Assembly (NCBI RefSeq): GCF_013385825.1
Contig: NZ_JACAPG010000027.1
Coordinates: forward strand, 62,253 to 126,252
DNA: 64,000 bases
Reading direction: 5' to 3'
From: Pseudomonas reactans
GTDB lineage: Bacteria; Pseudomonadota; Gammaproteobacteria; Pseudomonadales; Pseudomonadaceae
A model generated the notes under the pieces. It was not told where the DNA came from, did no database searches, and worked only from the letters and a program-made list of their open reading frames with translations. How positions within the stretch are numbered: position 1 is the first letter of the stretch; each line of letters starts with the position of its first letter. Positions 59,026-64,000 of this stretch are shown here, one piece after another. The position numbers and the translations under genes are program-made.

Positions 59026-60145
59026 ACTTCTCGGTGCCATGCCCGCTCATTAACAACGGGCGCCGACGGACACCCTGTCCACTTGGATCCGTGAGGCCGA
59101 ATGGCAAGCTCACACTCACCTGCAGTGGCACCTTGTCGCCGGCACTGTTACTGACGCCACAGGTATCGCCCATCGGTTGCGAGCAGAACATCTGCATCTT
59201 GAAATCCGTGGACGTCCACAGGCTGAAGGTCTGGTCTCGGAACAGTCGCTCGGGTGTGCGCCGGTGTTGCTGCCAGGCTTGCCAGCCGCCTTCGGGCACC
59301 AAGTCGATGGCGTCGCCACCGGGGGGGATTTGAACCCTGAAGACATGGTCGACATCGAGGGTGAAGTCGAGTTGGATCACGCTGTCATCCGGCAACATGA
59401 CATCCCCCATGTCGATATCGCCGCCTGGGCCCAAGGCAATGGCCAGGTTGCCGGTGTACACACCGGCCTTCATGCCGAGCGGGTTGGGAGTCAGCAACTC
59501 GTAGGCAAAATCGAAGGCGTAGTACTGCAATTCCGGGATGTCAAAGTAGGCGGTCTTGGCACAGAGGCCCTCCACTGGAGCTAGCCAGAACCACAGGTAC
59601 TGCGCCGGCCAGGGCACTGCGACGCTGCCCGTTTCGGTGCAAGGTCGGGGGGCCCAATTCCAATCGCCCTGGGGCCCGCCGCCCCACAATTTCTGGTGAG
59701 CGTCCAGGTTGGAGGAAGAGCCCGGCACCAGCTCATAAATCGGCACCGGACTTTTGTAGGTACTGGAGATGCCGGAAATACGGAACCGCAGGTTTTCCGT
59801 CTCACCGGTTGCCGCTGTCACTGGCAGGTCTTTCCAACCCGACCGGACCTGGAGCATCGCGCCCTGCCGCGGGTTGGTATGGTGGGCAACAATTGGTCCT
59901 GTCGAGTTGAACAGAATGGGTGTATTGATACTGAACAGGTTCTTGGAACGACAGAACACTGAGTATTGGACGTGCGCACAAATACCGGTCACCGGGGTAG
60001 TGTTTTTGAAGCGCACGGCACTCGGGTTGGCGGCATCCGGTGTGAAGGAGGCAGTGATCGGTACAGTTAGTGCCGCCGCAGGCCAGGCAAACAGTGTTAA
60101 CACACAAAACGCCACAGCTTTGATCAAGGGGTTGATGGTTAGCAT
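58988..60145 (-). CDS. CS1/alpha-type fimbrial tip adhesin, C-terminus probably truncated
   Basis: The 385-residue protein with a signal peptide (MLTINPLIKAVAFCVLTLFA, cleavage near residue 25) resembles CblD/CooD/CfaE-type tip subunits of CS1 fimbriae. The start at 60145 is preferred over 60160 because AAGGAG then sits six bases upstream; the longer frame overlaps the usher stop by ATGA, so the genes are coupled either way. Several Cys residues probably form disulfides. As I recall the family, tip proteins continue after a FxPxxYID segment with a further beta-strand region of about 40 residues; here the frame ends with IPSQYIDHNRW, so the last strands appear lost at the junction with the truncated toxin. 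Confidence 0.78.
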   Translation of the reverse strand: MLTINPLIKAVAFCVLTLFAWPAAALTVPITASFTPDAANPSAVRFKNTTPVTGICAHVQYSVFCRSKNLFSINTPILFNSTGPIVAHHTNPRQGAMLQVRSGWKDLPVTAATGETENLRFRISGISSTYKSPVPIYELVPGSSSNLDAHQKLWGGGPQGDWNWAPRPCTETGSVAVPWPAQYLWFWLAPVEGLCAKTAYFDIPELQYYAFDFAYELLTPNPLGMKAGVYTGNLAIALGPGGDIDMGDVMLPDDSVIQLDFTLDVDHVFRVQIPPGGDAIDLVPEGGWQAWQQHRRTPERLFRDQTFSLWTSTDFKMQMFCSQPMGDTCGVSNSAGDKVPLQVSVSLPFGLTDPSGQGVRRRPLLMSGHGTEKFIPSQYIDHNRW

Positions 60146-60156
60146 ACAAAGCTCCT

Positions 60157-62676
60157 TCATCCTGGGCCCCCCGCCATATGAATGGCGTCAGCCAAGGTGT
60201 CCGGCGTGCAGCGCAGATCGCCGATCATCAGTACATCGGTTTCGTTGCGGGCCGTGCTCGGATCGAGACGGAACTGGCAGAGCAACTGGTTGCCGTGACG
60301 CACTTCCAGTGTCGGCGCGCCAGCGTTCATTTCCAGGGAGAAGAAACCGTCCACTTCGCTAACCCCACGGCTGGCGTGATTGATGATGTGATGGCCCTTG
60401 AGCGGAAGGCCCTGAGCGTCTAGCAGGCGACCGAGCACGGTGACGGTTTTCATCACGCGGATCTTGCGGTAATCCACCCCGCCCTTGTTCATGTGATAGG
60501 CGCTGCGCGGTGGCTGGATATTCGCCGACGGCGGGTGGTTGCCTTCGAAGTCGAACGCAACCGAGCCGGATTTGTAGGCGGTGAGCGGAACGAAGTTACG
60601 CCCTGGCCGCAGGGCGGTACTGCCGCCGCTCAAGTCATCGGCGCGCAGGGTGATGTCGTCCAGGTCGGTCTCGACATCGACGATCATGCCCGCGCCATTG
60701 CCGTGGTACTGGCTGGTCAGGGCGATCTTCTGGCCACCGACGACAAAGGTGCTGTTGAGGTTCAAGCCACCGGTAAGGTTGCCATTGAAAGAGGAGCGCT
60801 GGGCGAAGGCATCGCCGGCGAGGATGTCGGTCTGGAAGTTGGTCATGCCGGCCAGGCCGACGCCATAGGTGTCGGTGAGCACAGTGCCCGAGACATTCTG
60901 CAAGACATGATTGGTGAGGCTTTTGCGGTAGTTGAGCGAGGCATTGTTGTCGCGCTTGCCGTCCCGGGCGGTACGCGAGCCGATGCTGCCCGACCACTGC
61001 TCGCTGGGCCCGCCGAGGGCCAGGTTGAGGGTCAGGTCGACGCCACGGTTACGTTTGTCGCCGGTGCTGCGGCTGGCCGGGCGGTCGAACAACGACAGGC
61101 GCCAGTTGGCGTCACTGCCAAACAACGCGCCGTGCTTGCTCCACCCCAGGTCCAGGCCCACGCCTTCGAGGTTGCCGGTGCTGTGGGACAAGCGCGCGTT
61201 GAGGGCATTCTGGTTAAGCAGGCGATGGTTGATCGACAGCGACGAGGTGCTGGTCTGGCCGACAAAGGTTTGCCGGGTGCGCAGGCGCGTGCCGTCGGGC
61301 AGGGTTTCGTAGGTTCTGCGGGTATCCAGCCAACTGCGGTTGTGGCTGACCACCACACTGCCAGGGCCATAATTGTAGAGGCCTTGCACGTCCATGCCGG
61401 TGCCGTGGTCCTGGGTCTGGTAGACGTTGGCGTAAACGTTCGCGTAGTTAGCCAACGACCAGTCGACCGAGGTGCCGTATTGCATCCGGTCCTGTACCTG
61501 GCGACCGGACAGCCCGACGATCACGCGTGGATGCAGCAGGTAATTGACCGACGCGCCGGCGGTCATGTCACCCTTGTCGCGTTGCTCCCAGTTATTGAGC
61601 AGGGTGCTCTCGCGACCGGCAAACAGGTTGTAGCGCAAACGCTCATCGTGGTTGCGCCAGTTATTGGGCTTGTACACCAATTCCTGGGTGGTGGCAGTGA
61701 CCTGGCCGTCTTCGACCAGCCGCACTTCCACTTCATAGATGCCACCCGGCAGGGGGCGCGTATCCAGGCTCTGCAAACCGGCGGGGACCGCCTGGGTATT
61801 GATCAGCAGGCCGTCACGGTAAATCTCCACCGAACCCTGGCGGTTGGCGGTGATGTAGATCGGGTAGACGCTGGGCTTGGGGTTGTTGACGACCAGGCTG
61901 TCGGAACTGCCGACCATCACGCCGACGGCGATATCCGGCGCTGCGCCAAACGAGCGCGGCTGGCGGTTAAGCCCTTCGGAGGTGGGCGTGAAATACCCCA
62001 GGCGCAGGAACTTGCCTTCGTATTCACGCTGGGCGTACAGCGAATACAGCGCGTGATACAACTTGGTGTCGGGCCCGCCGAGGCGCGCCAGTTGCAGGTT
62101 GAGCACTTGGCTCCAGTTACCCAGGCTGCTGCTGGCTTCAATGCCGAAACGACCGCCAAGCTCTTGGTCCTGACCACCGTTGAGGTTCAACTGGTTACTG
62201 ACGATCAGCCCTGTGCTGCCTTCTTCGGGCTGGTGGTAATAGCGCTGGTGATCAGTGCCATGCTCGGCGTTCTCCGTGAGGATGGAGACCAGCGATTTTT
62301 CCAGGTTGTAATGCACCGCCAACATCTTCTCCGGGCACTGTTGCGTGCAACTGCCCAGGGCGACGCCTTGTTGCAAATAGGTGCTCCAGATATCGCGCTC
62401 ACTCGACTTGATATTACTGTCGGCGATATCGGTGAAGCTCAGCAGAGTAATGCGGTCGTCCCGTGTCAGCACGACCATCGCTTCGCCCATGAATACTTGA
62501 TCGCGCTCAACTCGCACAGCCAGGGGTACATCAAAAAAATGCTCTTCGAAATCGCTCGGCAAACCTTTTGCCTGGGCCAGCAAACTGCGCGGCGTCGTGC
62601 TGTTATCGGTCGCAGCCAAGGCAGCCGAACACGCAAGCAAGGCCAGCGCCGCCGCGATGGGTCTCATCGGGAACAT
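60157..62676 (-). CDS. CS1-type fimbrial outer-membrane usher (TcfC family)
   Basis: The 839-residue protein has a signal peptide (about residues 1-21), a long beta-barrel section and C-terminal domains of the CS1/CFA-I usher class (TcfC/CfaC/CblC). A stretch such as GSVEIYRDGLLINTQAVPAG and the end part DVLMIGDLRCTPDTL are typical. It secretes and assembles the pilin and tip subunits at the outer membrane. It lies between the pilin and tip genes in the usual order pilin-usher-tip. The stop overlaps the tip gene region (ATGA). Its long antisense frame is a shadow. Confidence 0.88.
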   Translation of the reverse strand: MFPMRPIAAALALLACSAALAATDNSTTPRSLLAQAKGLPSDFEEHFFDVPLAVRVERDQVFMGEAMVVLTRDDRITLLSFTDIADSNIKSSERDIWSTYLQQGVALGSCTQQCPEKMLAVHYNLEKSLVSILTENAEHGTDHQRYYHQPEEGSTGLIVSNQLNLNGGQDQELGGRFGIEASSSLGNWSQVLNLQLARLGGPDTKLYHALYSLYAQREYEGKFLRLGYFTPTSEGLNRQPRSFGAAPDIAVGVMVGSSDSLVVNNPKPSVYPIYITANRQGSVEIYRDGLLINTQAVPAGLQSLDTRPLPGGIYEVEVRLVEDGQVTATTQELVYKPNNWRNHDERLRYNLFAGRESTLLNNWEQRDKGDMTAGASVNYLLHPRVIVGLSGRQVQDRMQYGTSVDWSLANYANVYANVYQTQDHGTGMDVQGLYNYGPGSVVVSHNRSWLDTRRTYETLPDGTRLRTRQTFVGQTSTSSLSINHRLLNQNALNARLSHSTGNLEGVGLDLGWSKHGALFGSDANWRLSLFDRPASRSTGDKRNRGVDLTLNLALGGPSEQWSGSIGSRTARDGKRDNNASLNYRKSLTNHVLQNVSGTVLTDTYGVGLAGMTNFQTDILAGDAFAQRSSFNGNLTGGLNLNSTFVVGGQKIALTSQYHGNGAGMIVDVETDLDDITLRADDLSGGSTALRPGRNFVPLTAYKSGSVAFDFEGNHPPSANIQPPRSAYHMNKGGVDYRKIRVMKTVTVLGRLLDAQGLPLKGHHIINHASRGVSEVDGFFSLEMNAGAPTLEVRHGNQLLCQFRLDPSTARNETDVLMIGDLRCTPDTLADAIHMAGGPG

Positions 62677-62787
62677 GAACTTAATACTCTTTGGCTAACG
62701 GCAGACCATCTGGAAAAGCGACTGCACACTGAAGGCATGCAGCCGGTGGCGTTATCAATAAGGCCAGGCCTTATTCATGACGGTGAC

Positions 62788-63285
62788 TCACGGGGTAGTG
62801 CGTGGCACGGCGTCGAAGACCACTGCGTAGCTGCCGGTGTACAGGCCGTTCTGCGTGTCAGCCGGCTTGGCTGGGGTGATGACCAAGTCAGCCTGGGTGC
62901 CAGGGGTGGACTGGGGATCATCCACCACTTCCTGCGGCGTGCCGGTCAGGACGATGCCGTTGAAGGTATTGGTCAGCGCGATGCTGTCACTGCCGTTGTA
63001 CAGCGCAGCCGCGGTCGGGCCGCCTTCGATGTAGGCATGCACCGAACCGTCGGTATTTTTCACATCGAAGGTGGCACGCAGCGAACTCAACTCGCCGCTG
63101 ACCGGGTTGTAGTTCAGGACTTCGTCCCGACCGAAGTTGGGGTCTCGCGGCTGAGCATGGAACTGCTTGGTAGGAATGTCGGCCTTGATGTTGATGGTGG
63201 TGCTGGCATCGTCAACGGCCATGGCGGCCGAAGAACCCAGGACGGCGACAGCGAGCGGGAGCAGAACGGCAAACTTCTTGATCAT
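62788..63285 (-). CDS. CS1-type fimbrial major pilin
   Basis: The 165-residue secreted protein has a signal peptide (MIKKFAVLLPLAVAVLGSSA, cleavage after AMA near residue 23) and the beta-strand-rich pattern of the CS1/CblA major subunit family: VLNYNPVSGELSSLRATFDV and the C-terminal YTGSYAVVFDAV. CS1 pilins lack the cysteine pair of type 1 fimbriae, as here. The first gene of the operon is normally a chaperone gene (cooB/cblB); none is seen upstream on this strand within the window. The start at 63285 gives the best signal peptide. Confidence 0.85.
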   Translation of the reverse strand: MIKKFAVLLPLAVAVLGSSAAMAVDDASTTINIKADIPTKQFHAQPRDPNFGRDEVLNYNPVSGELSSLRATFDVKNTDGSVHAYIEGGPTAAALYNGSDSIALTNTFNGIVLTGTPQEVVDDPQSTPGTQADLVITPAKPADTQNGLYTGSYAVVFDAVPRTTP

Positions 63286-63688
63286 GCTGGAATACCTGTT
63301 TCTCAATTGAAATAAAGTTGGTTAAAACCACAGCGTGGCTCTAACGCAGGCGTGAAATTCAGGGCTTGAGCGAACTTTCAACGCCGACAAAGTCTCGATC
63401 ATTTCCAATTAAAAGTAAGCAGTCCGAATCCGAGAAACATGCAGGCCAATAGGCCATCATTCTGGAGGAATAAATATAATAAATACGATATCAATAACTA
63501 TGGCTGTCAGATTTGAATGACACACAGATTATTCAATAAAAACAGTACAGTTAGTTCAGTCTACCTAACTAACCTGTTGAGGCCGTCGTCATTGAGGACG
63601 TGATTGCGGTAGGACGATGCCTTTTCCACCCCGCCCCAAAAGCCGCAGGCAGGGAGGAAAACGGTTGCAGGCAGCCCTGGAAAAGGAC
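63286..63688. other. AT-rich upstream region of the fimbrial operon
   Basis: This 400-base gap has a marked AT-rich stretch (about 63465-63580), unlike the surrounding GC-rich DNA, and likely holds the fimbrial promoter and possibly silencer sites (H-NS-like MvaT targets are AT-rich in Pseudomonas). No gene and no clear core promoter were identified. Confidence 0.4.
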
Positions 63689-63967
63689 CTACCCGATGCG
63701 CGTCAGGCCCGCCGTACCCAGGACGATGAGCAGCTCTTCAAACGCGATGAAGCGTTTGTCTTTCAGGTGAGGCCAGCGATCAACCGGATAATGGCCGGCT
63801 TTTTTGAGGCGTGTTCGGTCCATTGGCGCAAACGCTGTGGGCGGGCGTGTACCAAGGACGTCGACCCCCAGGGTGAAGTCGGTGCGTATCGCCCTCAGAT
63901 GATGGGACGAGTCGAGTTCCGCGCCAGGCCAGCCCTGGAATCCCTTCATACACGTCGGCGTGGGCAC
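63689..63967 (-). CDS. Uncharacterised reading frame at the right edge
   Basis: This minus-strand frame of about 92 codons to the first Met has Pseudomonas-like codon use in its last 60 codons (ending AFEELLIVLGTAGLTRIG). Its upstream end is unclear: another frame from 63983 also looks coding in its first 30 residues, so a frameshift or a start outside the window is possible. It is not a fimbrial chaperone. I do not recognise a family. Confidence 0.3.
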   Translation of the reverse strand: MPTPTCMKGFQGWPGAELDSSHHLRAIRTDFTLGVDVLGTRPPTAFAPMDRTRLKKAGHYPVDRWPHLKDKRFIAFEELLIVLGTAGLTRIG

Positions 63968-64000
63968 GCCCCATATGGGCCACCCACTTGTGCGCGCCCT

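Noticed and set aside
60493..63315. 940-codon open frame on the plus strand opposite the usher and pilin genes
   Set aside because: It is the antisense shadow of the usher and pilin genes. Its composition (Val/Ala/Gln/His/Gly rich, no domains) is typical of the reverse frame of GC-rich DNA.
63689..63967. Fimbrial chaperone upstream of the pilin
   Set aside because: The frame lacks a signal peptide and the beta-strand pattern of periplasmic chaperones, and the coding frame is uncertain.

Overview
The window is a 64-kb chromosomal stretch of a fluorescent-type Pseudomonas. Four things point there: GC-rich Pseudomonas codon use; gene blocks known from Pseudomonas (argF with a solo ABC ATPase, glpFKRD, aatJQMP with aauSR, metR, rpmE2, and a permease/nitrilase/LuxR/glutamate-synthase-like block); inverted repeats of the 'GTAGGAGCGAGCTTGCTCGC' class typical of Pseudomonas REP elements; and very large toxin-like proteins. 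Species cannot be fixed by reading alone.

Layout. 1-3.5 kb: 5' part of a molybdopterin oxidoreductase gene, argF with an upstream ArgR-like operator, an overlapping solo ABC ATPase, and ybaK. 3.6-9 kb: glycerol regulon glpF-glpK-glpR-glpD with candidate GlpR operators. 9-16.3 kb: acidic amino-acid uptake system aatJQMP and its two-component regulator aauS-aauR, followed by glpM. The aatJ upstream region carries two AauR-type boxes, an IHF site and a sigma-54 promoter.

16.4-23.7 kb: a compact six-gene operon on the minus strand (HAD phosphatase, class III aminotransferase, alpha/beta hydrolase, FemAB-like acyltransferase, histidine kinase, sigma-54 response regulator). It has its own -24/-12 promoter and an upstream cluster of three TTGTAGC half-sites. 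It looks like a self-contained, autoregulated pathway of unknown product, and is my main candidate for an undescribed system. 23.8-29.2 kb: MipA-like outer-membrane protein; fatty acid desaturase whose Shine-Dalgarno lies inside a hairpin; an arginase-family enzyme coupled to two small SMR/EamA-type transporters; a DsbA-like protein; an exported hydrolase.

29.4-34.4 kb: a 1652-residue dermonecrotic-toxin-like protein. 34.6-46.5 kb: housekeeping and regulatory genes: metR, GNAT, Nudix, a response regulator/HD-GYP protein that has lost both its phosphoacceptor Asp and its HD dyad, rpmE2 with a Zur-like box, two amino-acid permeases, nitrilase, LuxR regulator, glutamate-synthase-like oxidoreductase, cupin and OpgC.

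46.8-64 kb: accessory region. It holds a 2260-residue paralogue of the toxin, a gene remnant, a class A PBP-like protein with a large insertion, a third toxin paralogue cut off at its 3' end, and a CS1/alpha-type chaperone-usher fimbrial operon (pilin, usher, tip adhesin) without a visible chaperone. The truncated toxin and the tip adhesin converge and overlap at their ends; the junction looks like a deletion or recombination scar that shortened both. I saw no rRNA or tRNA genes, CRISPR arrays, insertion sequences or phage modules.
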